Positions 19,660 to 30,330 of a stretch of 34,710 bases of DNA are shown in pieces; the stretch's first letter is position 1; every line of letters begins with the position of its first letter. The stretch spans positions 1 to 34,710 of the forward strand of contig JWZX01003198.1 of assembly GCA_001275005.1 (NCBI GenBank), in the 5' to 3' direction. The translations under genes and the position numbers were made by a program. The notes beneath the pieces were generated by a model. The model was not told where the DNA came from, searched no databases, and saw nothing but the letters and a program-made list of their open reading frames with translations. The DNA is from Chrysochromulina tobinii. Lineage: Eukaryota; Haptophyta; Prymnesiales; Chrysochromulinaceae.

Positions 19660-20328
19660 ATGTGTTTGTCCATGAAGATCAAGAAGGCAGAGACGAGTCT
19701 CACCAGCGCTGCTGAGGCTGGCTTGGCGGAAGGTGAGGCCGCCATGGAGCGGGTGCTCCACGGCAGGACTGCACAGCTCTGGGCGCTCATGCATCAGAGC
19801 GACAGATTTCGTGTCCTCAAGAGCGAGCTCGTCGCGCATGAGATTCGGAATGGGTTTTCGACCGATCTGTGGCGCGAATGGGCCAAGGTGCCCGAGCCAC
19901 GATTAATGCATACACACGAGCTCAGAAGTCCTCCACGCGTCGCAGCAACGCATCGCGATTTGATCAGGGCTTCGCCGGATCCTGGAGATGTGCTCCGCGT
20001 GCTTATCACTTCTCGCCACATGCTCGCATCCTCCATGAACGAGAATAAGGACCTACGTGTATTGCGAGCTACGGGCCGTAATTTTGTGCAGCAAAAGGGC
20101 CCACCGCCGGCGCGCAGTCTCAAACCTACTCGTGCACCGTCAACGCCTGTATGCGCCGATTACCTTCCACGGTTTGGGCTTGGGGGCTATCGCTCCTACG
20201 GCCTACAGTCCTACTACGTGCGCAACCCCGAGCCGGATGTAGGACCTCGTGCACAGCTGCTAGGCACCACAGTCTGGCATGTCAAGGATACTTTCAAGGG
20301 TGGAGGTGCTGCATCGGCGCGGCAGTGA
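19660..20328 (+). CDS. Hypothetical protein, 222 residues
   Basis: The frame starts with ATG at 19660; a second ATG at 19672 (MKIKKAE) is equally possible. The N-terminal 60 residues are helical and charged (AEAGLAEGEAAMERVLHGRTAQLWALM). The middle is mixed, and the C-terminal third is Pro/Gly/Tyr-rich (DYLPRFGLGGYRSYGLQSYY). There is no signal peptide, membrane segment or domain I recognise. Codon use looks like that of neighbouring genes and the opposite strand is less convincing, so I believe it is coding but cannot give a function. It converges on the kelch gene. Confidence 0.55.
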   Translation: MCLSMKIKKAETSLTSAAEAGLAEGEAAMERVLHGRTAQLWALMHQSDRFRVLKSELVAHEIRNGFSTDLWREWAKVPEPRLMHTHELRSPPRVAATHRDLIRASPDPGDVLRVLITSRHMLASSMNENKDLRVLRATGRNFVQQKGPPPARSLKPTRAPSTPVCADYLPRFGLGGYRSYGLQSYYVRNPEPDVGPRAQLLGTTVWHVKDTFKGGGAASARQ

Positions 20329-20926
20329 CGAATTTCGCTTGAACTTCGCGCTCGTGTGGAGTATACATAGCACAAGCGTCAAGCCTGGCACATGTGCCCA
20401 CAACCGAACCGTGCTGGAGACCGGACAGATGAGATTGCCGAGCCCGAGACGTTGAGCGTTGCGAACGACCCGATAAGCGGCAAAGCGCAAAACGCAAAAG
20501 CAACAAGCTTTCCTTGTAAGCGCGTGTGAAACCGGGTCCGCGCACCGCGGCGGGGATGCGGATCGCCCCACGGATCGCCCGCGGCTTTGGGGTTATCATG
20601 CGCCGCGCGTTCCGTTGATGTCATGTGTGCGGTTAAAAGCGGTTAGCGGGCGGGCGCGGGTGTGGTGCCTGAGTGGACCACACCTCACCGCGCTGTCGGC
20701 TGTGGACACACTATGACGCAATAACGTTTAGAAAAGCCGTGAGCCGAGCCGACGGAGCACGACCGCGAGACAAGTCCCCGCGCGACCGCGCGGTCCCCGC
20801 TTGGTCCCCGCGGGGGACGGGGCGTTCGATCTTGCGAAGCGCACCCGCCCGGGCCGCGCGCGGCGAACACGCAGATCGGCGGCTCGACGGCGGCCGAAAC
20901 TTCCACACCCCCCCGGCTGATCGCGC
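20329..20926. other. Convergent intergenic region, no gene seen
   Basis: This lies between the 3' ends of the hypothetical gene and the kelch gene. It has CpG-rich texture and short palindromic CG runs near 20800. I see no gene or repeat array. Confidence 0.55.
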
Positions 20927-23900
20927 TTAGCACGGGTGAGGATTCTCCTTCCCGTTCGCTCCACTGCTCGCCGCGATGAACGAGCGCAGCCGATGGATGA
21001 GCGCCTCGCCTTGGCGCGAGCGCTCGTCGCTCTTCCGGAGGCGCGCCTGCAGCTGCTGCACGATTGTCTCTTGACCAGACGATCGGGCACCGTGCTGCTC
21101 GGCGCTCTCCGCTCGCTCCCGCAAACGTTGCACCTCGCGTTGCAGCACCTCAGCCTCGCGTTGCAGCACCGCATGGGCTTCGCGCACAGCCGCCAAATCG
21201 CGCTCTGCAGCCTCGGCGCGTTCGCGTTCCGCCTGGAGCGCATGCAAGGCTGTTCGCAGCTCGCTGGACTCCTGTCCACGTAGCTCAACGGTGGCTAAGG
21301 CGCACGCAGTGGCTGTCGGAGTCGGTGCCCGCTTGGCTGGCGGCATCTCCTCGTCGTCTGCGTGGCTCTCCCAGGGCGCGCTCTCAAGCGATCGAAGCGC
21401 CGAGCGTAAGCCTGCCGAGCGCGTTTCTGCCGCGACACGCTCGCGGTCGAGGACCTCGGCCTCGGCCTTGGCCCATGTGGCAGCCTCCTGCCGCGCGGCG
21501 CACGCGCGCCTCTCGGCCTGCGCAGCCCGCCCGGCCCTGGCCTGGCGCAGCCGGTCGGCCGGTTGTTGATGCTCAGGGCTCGCTTTGGCGCTACTCATGG
21601 TGTGCACATCATTATCCGAGGCCACTTCGTCCGCGCCCTCGCCCGCGCCTTCGGACTTGGCCCCCACTTCGGGCGCCTTGCCCTCTGCCTTGACCAACGC
21701 CTCCTCTGCCGCGCTGACAGCGTCGGCTCGGACGCCTGCCCGGCGTGCGGCCAGCAGCGCCGCACGTAGCCTGAGCGGCTGCACAGCCGAGAACAGCCCG
21801 GGCCGCATGGCTGCGCGCAGTTCCTGCTCCGCCTGTCGCGCCGCTCGCTCGGCAGTCGTGGCAGCCTCGGCTTCGCGCTGCCGCGACGCCTCGGCTTGCT
21901 GCGCCGCCTCCTCCGCCGCCTCCGCCTCGAGTGCGCCGAGGGTCATCTCCGCCGCTGAGAGCTCGTCCGAACTCACTCCCGCTCGGCGCGCCGCCTCGAG
22001 CGCCTCGCGCAGTGGCTCGGCCCGGACCCGACCGAATGGCCCCGGCGCTGCTGCCGATCGGAGCAGCCGCGCCACCTCACGTCGCGCCGCCTCCGCCGCC
22101 CGTGCCGCCGCCCGCGCCTCCTCGACAGCGCGCCCCTCGGCCTCCACTCGCACGCGCGTCGCGGCTGCGGCCGCCCCGGCCTGCACCGCGGCCACCCCGG
22201 CCGCGGCTGCCTCAACGGCTCTCTGCAACGCCTCCGCGCCGAGGCTGATGGTGGCCTCGGGCAGCGCCGTGCGCTGCGCTCGCTCGAGCGCCGCCCGGAG
22301 CCGCGCGATCCGAGCCGCCACCTCCGTCCGCGAGCCCACTGGCTCACCTGCGTCGATGAGAGCTGCGCTGAGCTCCTCCTCCGCCGCGATGAGCTCCTCC
22401 TCCTCGATCCAAGACTGTGGCGAATGCTGCCGTGAAGCCCCTGGCGAGGTCGACCGCGGGCGTGAGGATCCTGGCGAAGTCGACCGCGGACGTGGCGGTA
22501 GCAGCTGTTTGAACCCATCGCCGTTTCCCTGGTGCTGCTGCTGATGCTCCAGCTGCCGGCGCGCCTCAGCGTACGCTCGGGTGGCGAACTGCACCTCAGC
22601 AAGCCACGCTAACCGTGCTTGCTCATGCGCGCGGCGCACCCCGAGCCCCTGCTCCTGGCGCTGCTGCTCTCGCGCATACTCCTTGGCGGCGCGCGCAAGG
22701 GAGGCGTGCACCACCTTGACAGCCTCCTGCTCTTCGATCTGTCTCTGCGCGAGGCGCTGCGCCTCGGCACGGCGGGCGACCCTCTCGGCCGCATGGCTCG
22801 CCGCCTCGTTCGCAAGAGCCTCCTTGCGCGCGCGCTCAAGTTCCTTTGTGGCGCGCACGCGCTCCTGCGCCTCGCGCCTCGCCCGCCTCCTCCATCTCGG
22901 CGGCTTGCCGCTTTCGCATCACACGCTCTGCCGCCCGCGCCGCCTCCGCTGCCGCTCGCATTTCGGCCGCCTCCGCCGCGATGGCGAGCGCCTCAGCCGT
23001 CGCCGTCGCGTCGTCGCCCAGCCTGCCCAGCACTTGCCGCAGCTGAGCTTCCTGCGTTCGAGGAGAGCGGTCGGCCGCGGGCCTTGCGGGCGCCCGTCCG
23101 AAGCTACTGCTCCGGGCGCGGCGACCACTCCCTTGGCCCCCTGCTGGTGCCGTGGGTCGCCCGGGCGCCCGCCCAAAGCTGCTGCTCCGTGGGCGAAGCG
23201 CGAGCGCGGTGGCAGCTTCATCGTTGGTTGTGGCACCGGCGGCGGCGTCGGTGGAGGCGGCGGCGGCAGCGGCGGCGGTGGAGATGGAGGCCGGGACGTC
23301 ACCGCTGCTGCCGAGGCCATTCACGCCGCCCGGTGGCGGCGATGGCTGAAGTGGCGGCAGCGGTGGCGGCAGAGGTGGCGGCGAGAACGGCGCTGGTGGG
23401 AGCGCGAGCGAAGGCGAGGGCGGGTTCCCCTCGGGCATACCGCACGAGGAGGGCAGCGGCGGCAGCAGCGGCGGCGGCGGGCTCGCGCTCGCAGCCTTCT
23501 CGTCCGCCTTGGCGATGGCGTGCTTGTATGGCGGTGGCACGACGGGAACCGAAGTTGGCGCCTGTGGCTTTTGCCTTTGGCGCGCGGCGCGCCCGCGGTG
23601 GACGGCCTGCACTCGCGCCGCCGCTGCCCGCTGACTCTCCGAGCTGGCCGTGGCAGGCGGCTCGATGAGCAGCTCCAGGGAGGCGAGCGTGGCACATCGC
23701 GCCCTCGCCGCCTCGAGAGCCTCAGGCGCCGAGTGGCCCTTCTCGTCGCCGCCCCAGAGCACGGCCTCCCAAACGGAGCGACCGTCGGCGCCGAGCGTGG
23801 GCGCATCGCGCGCGAGCACGAGCCCATGCTTATGCCGCGTCGCGGGCAAGCTCATGGCGCTGCTCTCGCTCGGCTTGCTCGGCATCCAGAGCCAGCTCGA

Positions 23901-24776
23901 CGGCTCGGCAAGGTCGGCGCAGTGGAGCACGTCCAGCGCCGCCTCGGCCTCGCTTGAGCACCCACCTACGTGCACTACGTACGGCGGCAGCCACAGGGCG
24001 GCGGCGTGAGCACGCGGCCGCGGCCCGCCGTTGTTGGCGCTCGCCATGGCGGTTGGTAGCCGGCAGAGGGACGCAACAGCGGCGGCGTCGCCATTGCTCG
24101 GCGCAGGAGCCCGCATGATGAGGACCTCATCGAGCAGCTCGCTGTACGAGGAACCACCGAGTATGAGGACCGTCTCGCCGTCGAGCACGCACGCCGCCGC
24201 ACCCAGACGGCCGCGGAGCGGCGGCTCCGCAGCCGGCGTGGCCGCCAGCATGGGCTCCGACCACGTGAGCGTACCGAGGTCGAGCCGCAGAACCTGCGCG
24301 GAGTAGCCGCCCTTGACACCCTTGACAAAGCCGCCAAAGGAGAGCAGCGCCTTCTGGGACGCCATGTAGACAAGGTTGTGGCCCATCCGGCTCGCGGCGT
24401 CGCCGGCACACCTTTGGCACTGCCATAAGCATGACCATGCATCATGCTGTGCGTGTGATGACGGCAGCCGGTCCAGCGTCCAAACATCGTTCAGCAGCAC
24501 GCGGCCATCGCCACCGCCAAACACCCACAGCTGGTGCGCATCGACGACGGCGCACGCTGCGTGCCCGAGCCGGCAGCTTGGCCAGTCTCCGGATGGCGTG
24601 AGCGTTTGCCAAGCGAGCGTGGGTGGCAGGCGCAGCGAGAGGAGCTCCGCCGAACACTCGCCGTCGACCATGCCACCGAATATGAGGACCTCCTCGCCAA
24701 GCCGCGTAAATGAGTGGCCGGTGCGCGTAGTCGGCGACGTGTGAGTCGCCGCGGGTTCGCAGCGATAGGAGTGCAT
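20927..24776 (-). CDS. Kelch-propeller / IQ motif / coiled-coil protein with a probable one-base frameshift
   Basis: Two overlapping frames on this strand (22836-24776 and 20927-22858) read as one protein of about 1282 residues if one base is dropped from the run at 22882-22884. The coiled-coil register then continues smoothly (KRQAAEMEEA into REAQERVRATKEL). Without it the first part ends after 646 residues and the second has only a GTG to start from. Residues about 19-330 hold kelch repeats with paired Gly (TGHSFTRLGEEVLIFGG, GHAACAV...LWVFGGG, GETVLILGGSSY). An IQ motif (RVQAVHRGRAARQR) and a Pro-rich linker with two RSSSFGRAP copies follow. The rest is Ala/Glu/Arg-rich helix with repeated LR.AL..ARRAGV..D..SAAE units, ending in a coiled coil and a KEN-box-like GKENP at the extreme C-terminus. 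A cytoskeletal or ciliary scaffold regulated by calmodulin is a reasonable inference. Confidence 0.75.
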
Positions 24777-25782
24777 GGCGGCAGAAAGGCCCCTGATGAA
24801 CGCGAGGAGTAGGAAGACCTTCTTTTGGATCGATCGACTGCAGGTCGAGCCTCTACATTTTCCGACCTGCTGCTTGGCGGCGCATCACATGTGCCGGAGC
24901 TTGTGCCGCTGGTTGCCCGTCCTGTTTGTCGTCGCGCTGATCGCGTGGTGCTACTGGGTGTACACCACGGATATCGCACTGCCCATGGTGCAGCTCAAGC
25001 CCGGGCAGGTCGAGCCGATCGGCACGCACGAGCTGGGCATAGCGTATCTGATCGCCTTTAACTGCCTGTTTGGCCTCGGCATGATCTCCTTTGTGTGTGC
25101 CATATTCACCGACCCCGGTCGTATCCCCGAGGCGTGGGCGGTCGGATCCGAGGACGCGGCAGAGGCGGCCCTCTACCCGCAGCTGCAGACTCTGGAGAAA
25201 AAGCATGATGGCTCTCGACGCGTCTGTCGGAAGAGCAAGCCGAACATGTACAAGCCCGATCGCGCGCATTTCTGCAAGATGCTTGGCCGCTGCGTCCTGA
25301 AGATGGACCACTTTTGCCCGTGGCTCAACAACTGCATCGGCTTCTACAATCACAAGTTCTTCTATCTCTTCATCATGTACATGGCATCGCTCACCATGTT
25401 CATGCTCGTGACCATGACGCCCACCTTCGTGCATGATGTCACGTCGATGGACGAGGTCATGATCGACTTCACGATGGAGTTCCGGGTGACGCTCACCTAC
25501 CTTGTGCTCTGCTTGTTATGCGCTGGCCTTGTCTGCTTCTTCGGGTTCCACACATACCTGCTCGCCTTCAACTACACGACGATCGAGTTTCTCGAGAAGC
25601 GTGGCTGCAATCCCCCTCCGGACCACAAGAACCGCTATGACGTTGGCGCATGGGGCAACGTGACCGCGGTGCTGGGCTCCAACCCGCTCGTATGGATCCT
25701 TCCCGTCAGGTGGACATGCGAAGGCGATGGTCTCTCCTTCAAGCTCAACCCCGAGTGGTATCCCTCCGCGAAGGGGAGGTAG
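24775..25782 (+). CDS. DHHC-family protein S-acyltransferase with DHFC active site
   Basis: 335 residues from the ATG at 24775. The ATG at 24889 (Met39) is an attractive alternative because it frees a 5' leader from the opposing kelch gene. There are four membrane segments (about 43-66, 84-112, 192-216 and 240-266) with a DPG motif after TM2, a Cys-rich domain (151-187) between TM2 and TM3, and a TTxE motif (YTTIEF) after TM4, as in palmitoyltransferases of the DHHC2/15/20 type. The active site reads D178-H-F-C181 instead of DHHC. Of the eight zinc ligands known from human DHHC20, four are replaced: Cys to Ser154, His to Phe166, Cys to Leu170, His to Phe180. The catalytic Cys and its His remain. 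DHYC enzymes such as yeast Akr1 are active, so activity is plausible. Likely Golgi or plasma membrane. Confidence 0.9.
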   Translation: MAAERPLMNARSRKTFFWIDRLQVEPLHFPTCCLAAHHMCRSLCRWLPVLFVVALIAWCYWVYTTDIALPMVQLKPGQVEPIGTHELGIAYLIAFNCLFGLGMISFVCAIFTDPGRIPEAWAVGSEDAAEAALYPQLQTLEKKHDGSRRVCRKSKPNMYKPDRAHFCKMLGRCVLKMDHFCPWLNNCIGFYNHKFFYLFIMYMASLTMFMLVTMTPTFVHDVTSMDEVMIDFTMEFRVTLTYLVLCLLCAGLVCFFGFHTYLLAFNYTTIEFLEKRGCNPPPDHKNRYDVGAWGNVTAVLGSNPLVWILPVRWTCEGDGLSFKLNPEWYPSAKGR

Positions 25783-26556
25783 AGCCGTTGCCCATTCGCC
25801 CGCTATGCGCCCGCTTGCTCTCGACACACTGCTGTCGGATCACCGCTCCGCCACGCGATCCGCCAGTGCAAGCCGCGATTACGAGCGGTCTGGTCAGCGC
25901 CGTCCTGAAGGAAGAGGCGCCCGGTACGTCTAACCGTCGAGGTACGTCTAGAACGTCATCTGCCGACTGAGGTATGTGCTCAGCCGTCAGGTTTGCGGGG
26001 CGGCCCCACGTCGGCACGGTTTTTGCGCACTTTGGGCGTTGTATAGTAGCCGTACGGTGTCATGATCGTGAGCATGAACGGCGCAGTTCAAACAATAATA
26101 CATTGCGAATTGCCCAATTGCGAATTGGAAAATCGATAGCGGCCACCGACGCCACCGGCGCGCGCGCGCGGCGTGCGTCTATGTGGTATGTGCACGCCCG
26201 GTCGTGGGCCGCCCCCGGCGCGTCGCGTCTGGGCGGCACGCGGTCGCGTCGCGCGTTCGTCAAGACGTCTTCGACCGTGCGTCGCGTGTGGGCCGAAAAT
26301 AAATCGGTTAACGCGTAATAAAAACGTAAACCGTTCCGCGATAACATATTCACTAGATATATCGATATTCGCGTCGCGACAAAACCCCGGCCACCGCGAG
26401 GTCCCCGTCCGGCGCGCGCCCTCCGAGCAGCTCACCGTGCGTCTCGCGGCTCTCGGTCTCGCCACGTCCTGTGTACACAGCGCCGAGTAGGTCGAGTACG
26501 GGACATGCCTGGCGTCGCGCTCGAGGTTAGTGCCCCTCAACTGCTACTCAACTGCC
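25783..26556. other. Convergent intergenic region, no gene seen
   Basis: This lies between the 3' ends of the acyltransferase and UBA1 genes. A short direct repeat (ATTGCGAATTG at 26102 and 26117) and an AT-rich patch (26290-26370) within CpG-rich sequence are the only structures I note. I cannot support a gene. Confidence 0.55.
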
Positions 26557-29500
26557 TCACGAGACAGGACTCGCGCGCCTGTACTCGACCGTCGGGACCT
26601 CGACGTCCTCCTCTTTCTCCTCGTCGTAGACGCTTGCCTGCAGCCGGAGCGTTTGCTGGCGCGCCGGTTGGCCCGTCGCCGCCTCCACGGCGGCATGCAC
26701 CGGCAGGCCCATCCACACCTTTTGTTGTGCTGGCGGGGCGAGGCTCGAGTAGAGCGTCATCCCGCTTTTGGACAGCATGGAGAGCTCGAGTTGCAGCCGT
26801 GCCTCGAGTTGGGCAACAAGCTCCTGCAGCGTGAGCTCCTCCTCCCCGGGCTCAGGCCCGATCTCGATGCGGCTCCAGAGAGTCCAAGGCTCGCCACCCC
26901 CGGGCATGGGGTACTCCTCTGCCGGCGAGGGCTCAGAGAATGCAACGAGCGGCAGCGCCAGGTTAAGGAAGCCGTTGCGGTAGTCGCCGATGTTGCCCAT
27001 CTTCTGGGCCAGCTTGAGAAGCTCAAGACATGAGAGGCCAACCACGCACGCCGTGGTCGTCGCGATCGCCGGTACGATGCGGCCGGCGATGAGCTTCGAG
27101 CGGTGACGGTCGGCGGGCGGGATGTGGTAGTTGGCCGCGCGCAGGTTGCTCGCCGCAGTGACGAAGGCCATGTGGCTGTCGTCGTCCTTTTCAAACGCCT
27201 GCACGGACGCCTGCAGCTCCGCGCGGCGTGCGCGGAGCGCTTTGCCGTTTTGGCCCTCGAGTTCCGACTGCATGCGCTCCAACCGCCGCTGCGCCGTGGG
27301 TGAGGGCCCTCGCTCTCGCAGCGCCCTGGCCTCGGCTTCGGTTGCCGCCACTGGCTCCGCGTCATCGGCTGCCTCCACGTCCTCCTTCGTACCGCTAGCC
27401 GCGACGGTCACGGCCCCCTGAAGCGAGGCGGCCAGCTGGTCGTCGGAAAGCGGTCCAAAGCCGAGCGTGGTTGCGCGCAGCTTCGCAGCCGCGAGCACAA
27501 AGGCCACGTGCGTCTCGTCGCTCATATCAAACGGCTTGACGGTGGGGCGGCGGCGCGTGCCGCTCCAGAATGGTTCTCCGCTCTCGGTGAGGTGATCCGC
27601 AGGGAACCGCTTGAGCAGTGCGCGGATACTGCCGACAAACCACTTATCGAAGCGGCGAAGCGCCCAAACGGCGCAGTCAGTGGCGAGCGAGTGAGCGGCC
27701 GGGCGCTCCAAGAGGCTCTCGTAGACGGCCTCGACCGCCTTGGACAGCTCATCGGGCGAGTCGCGCTGCACATCCTCCAAGTAACTCGAGCGCTCGAGCC
27801 AACGGTTCACGGCATCGGGCGCGTGCGAAAACTCGCCCTCGAAGGCATCGCGGGCCCACTGAAGCGTGTGCTCGATGAGGTATGGGAAGGACTTGAGCGT
27901 GCACACGGGGATGCTAGGCTCAGGGGGATCAGACGACGAGCCATACGACTCACTGAGCCCCGGGAGGATGACCTGTGTGTTGCCCTTGGTGCCACTCGTG
28001 CCGCTCTCGAGAAGAGGCAGCGCGTGCTCGACGCAGCAGCGGTCGACGAAGAGGCGTGCCTGAACATTGTCGAGGGCATTGGCGACGCCGTCGAGCGAGT
28101 GCCAGAAGTGCTCATCGAAGACCCCGCTCTCCTCGCCCACTCGCTCCGTGTAGGCCGTCACATGCAACTGCGGGTTCATCCGGCGCACCGCCTCAGCCGC
28201 GCACGTGGATTTCGGCTTGCCCACGTCCGATGGCCGAAACAAGAATTGGCGATTGAGGTTGGAGCGCTCAATGGTATCCATGTCAGTCACGTGCACATGC
28301 CCTTTAGCGCCGCAGCCGACACCCATGAGTGCGAGACACTTGAGAAGCTCGCATCCAATTGCACCGGCGCCCACGATAAAGTACTTGAGAGCCCCAAGAG
28401 CCTCGATCAACGGCTGCCCGAGTACGGCACGCTGACCATCGTACCGATCACCGCGTAGCGCGCAGTCAGCGGCCGTCGGTCGCGGAGTGGGGAGCACGCT
28501 CGTGCCATCGACGTACAGGAATTGCTGCAGCGGCATGAAGCGGTGCGTGACCGCTTTGAGCACCTCTTGGGCAGCGATGCCGCCGAGGAAGGCCGCCATC
28601 GGTGATAGGCTACCGCTCGCGCCCCGTGCAAAATCGGCCACCACGCCCAGCTGCATATCTCCCTCGGCGAGGAGACCGCTCGAGCGAATTGCTAACTCGA
28701 GAGCTTCAACTGCATCGTTCGCGCCCTCGAGCGCATCCGCGCACGAGAAGCACGCGTGTGCGGTGCGTAAGCGCTTGGGCGCATCCATGCCCGTAGACAA
28801 CATTACGGGCGCTCGCGTCGCCACGTCGAGCGGCTCAAAGCGCAGAGTTCGTGGCTGCTTGACCTGGACGAGCCGGCCGCCACTGAGGTAGGTGCCGCCA
28901 TCACGCGTGTCGCCGATGCTCACAATGTGCCGTGAGCGTACGCGAACTGCAAAGGTGCGCCCGGCGCTACACAGACTCGGCATGCCTTCAACCTCCTCGA
29001 GGCGTACAATGTTGCCATCCTCGAGCCCGTGCGGCTGCTCGGGGATGCATGTCACATCCGCCTCCTCCGCGCTGGCAACATGCTCGAGCAGCGCGTGTTT
29101 CGGCTCTTCGCCGTCAGGATCGTCGACGACGAATGCTTCGCCGAAGTCACAGAAGACGCGACCAAATACTCCACGCGATTCAACACATATGAGCGGACAG
29201 CCTGCCATACGTGCAGCTCTGCTGAGTGCCAGCTGCTCCTGCTGCGTGCGGTCGATGGCCACGATTGCGGTGTACTTGGCTAAGTCGGGTTCTCGCACAG
29301 GCGATACCGCGAGCGTGCGAACGTGCACATACGGGTTGAGCGGAGCGAGACGCTCGGCCGCACGTCGCGATCTCAAGTCGCCAACGTCCGGCTCCTCGAG
29401 CAAGAAGTTCGAGGAGAGGTCAGAGAAACTCGTGACGGTGTCATCGTAAACGTCGACCTTAGAGACACCAGCCAGCACGAGATTCTTTGCGACCTCCGCG

Positions 29501-29744
29501 CCAAGACCTGCTCACGGCGGAAAGAACGCGGTATAAATTCAGGCTGTGTTGCCAATTTAAAGGCGAAGAAGGATCTCGCACCGGAAAGACCAATGAGCAG
29601 CACCGCTGAAGCCGCAAGCGAGCGCTGCGCCGCATGCCCCATCACGTATAGCTGCCTCGAGTACAACTCCTCATCGATGGATGTGGCGTCGCCGCCACGG
29701 AGGCGCGCGAGTGCACAGTGGCGGTATCGACGTTGTGTCCGCAT
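26557..29744 (-). CDS. UBA1: Ubiquitin-activating enzyme E1 (UBA1), two exons
   Basis: Exon 1 is 29744-29582 and exon 2 is 29507-26557 (minus strand), separated by a 74-base GT-AG phase-1 intron (29508-29581). Splicing restores the conserved N-terminal dinucleotide-fold segment IGLSGLGAEVAKNLVLAGV, which neither frame alone contains. The product is 1037 residues, close to yeast Uba1 (1024). Visible are LYSRQLYVMG near the start, the inactive adenylation half, the active adenylation site (VGAGAIGCELLKCLALMGV, then DMDTIERSNLNRQFLFR), the catalytic cysteine Cys590 in SIPVCTLKSFP (yeast Cys600), the second catalytic half with an acidic, Ala/Glu-rich insertion (about 790-860), and the ubiquitin-fold domain at the C-terminus. 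It activates ubiquitin with ATP and passes it to E2 enzymes. The Cys context favours UBA1 over SUMO or NEDD8 E1s. Confidence 0.95.
29508..29581 (-). other. Intron of UBA1
   Basis: A 74-base intron with donor GTGCGAG and acceptor GAGCAG, phase 1. It is supported by exact restoration of the conserved GLSGLGAEVAKN segment across the junction. Confidence 0.9.
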
Positions 29745-30173
29745 CGTCGATAGCGGAACTTCGCGAGCCTCGATGGGGCGTGGCCGAGTTGGCTCCCATG
29801 GGCGAAGCGCATCCTCGCCGGAGCGAGATTACGCGCGGGACGGGCCAAACGGGAAATACAAACTGCACAAACGCACATAGGATGATCCACAGACGAACCT
29901 CCCAACCCTCCCAACCCTCCAACGCACCCACACGCACGACCGAAACCGCGGCCGACACAAACTCAAGAGTGCAGCCGCCGGTAGCCGGCAGCCCGGCACC
30001 GTACCGTCTGATCTCCAAGACAGGCAGGGTGTGTCCCGGCTCCCCATTTATGAACCGACACTTTACAAAGTCTCAAATCGAAACATTTTCAACATATTGC
30101 TTGTGTTGAACGTTACTACTTGTACTTGTACGGGGGCTGACGTTCTTCAATCTCTGCGCTCATCGCGGGTCGC
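29745..30173. other. Intergenic: UBA1 upstream region
   Basis: This lies between the UBA1 start and the SECIS hairpin of the selenoprotein gene; both genes are on the minus strand. It holds a 9-base CCTCCCAAC tandem repeat of about three copies (29898-29923). An isolated tRNA A-box-like string at 29781-29792 has no matching B-box. No gene seen. Confidence 0.55.
29898..29923 (+). repeat. CCTCCCAAC 9-base repeat, about three copies
   Basis: A pyrimidine-rich short tandem repeat about 150 bases upstream of the UBA1 start codon. Confidence 0.8.
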
Positions 30174-30264
30174 GATGACAACGTGTGTCTCAGCTCATGG
30201 CGGCCGCCCCGAATGGTATGCGGGGTTGAGACTGCCGAGCATCATAGTGCGCAGGGTTGGCATC
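30174..30264 (-). promoter_or_regulatory. SECIS element candidate in the 3' UTR of the selenoprotein gene
   Basis: Read on the minus strand, it starts 66 bases after the TAA stop. A basal stem GATGCCAAC (30264-30256) pairs 8 of 9 with GTTGTCATC (30182-30174), followed by an internal loop. The quartet is ATGAT (30245-30241) opposite TGAG (30192-30189). The upper helix begins with GCTC (30240-30237) pairing perfectly with GAGC (30196-30193) and continues with GGC:GCC and further partial pairs. Thirteen bases above the quartet lies an unpaired AA (30227-30226), then a mini-stem CCCCG/CGGGG closing the apical loop. This is the layout of a type II eukaryotic SECIS. It directs selenocysteine insertion at the in-frame TGA. 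Confidence 0.8.
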
Positions 30265-30330
30265 AACCGTGTGTCGGCATGCTGTGCAGGTCGCCTCAGC
30301 ATCTTGCCGTGCATTGCAGTAACAGCTTGC

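Noticed and set aside
19122-19839. Overlapping open frames on both strands between LAMTOR5 and the hypothetical gene
   Set aside because: They contain repeats and no recognisable motif; the plus frame from 19660 is more gene-like.
29781-29792. String matching a tRNA A-box (TGGCCGAGTTGG) upstream of UBA1
   Set aside because: No B-box (GGTTCGAATCC-like) follows and no cloverleaf can be drawn, so it is not a tRNA gene.
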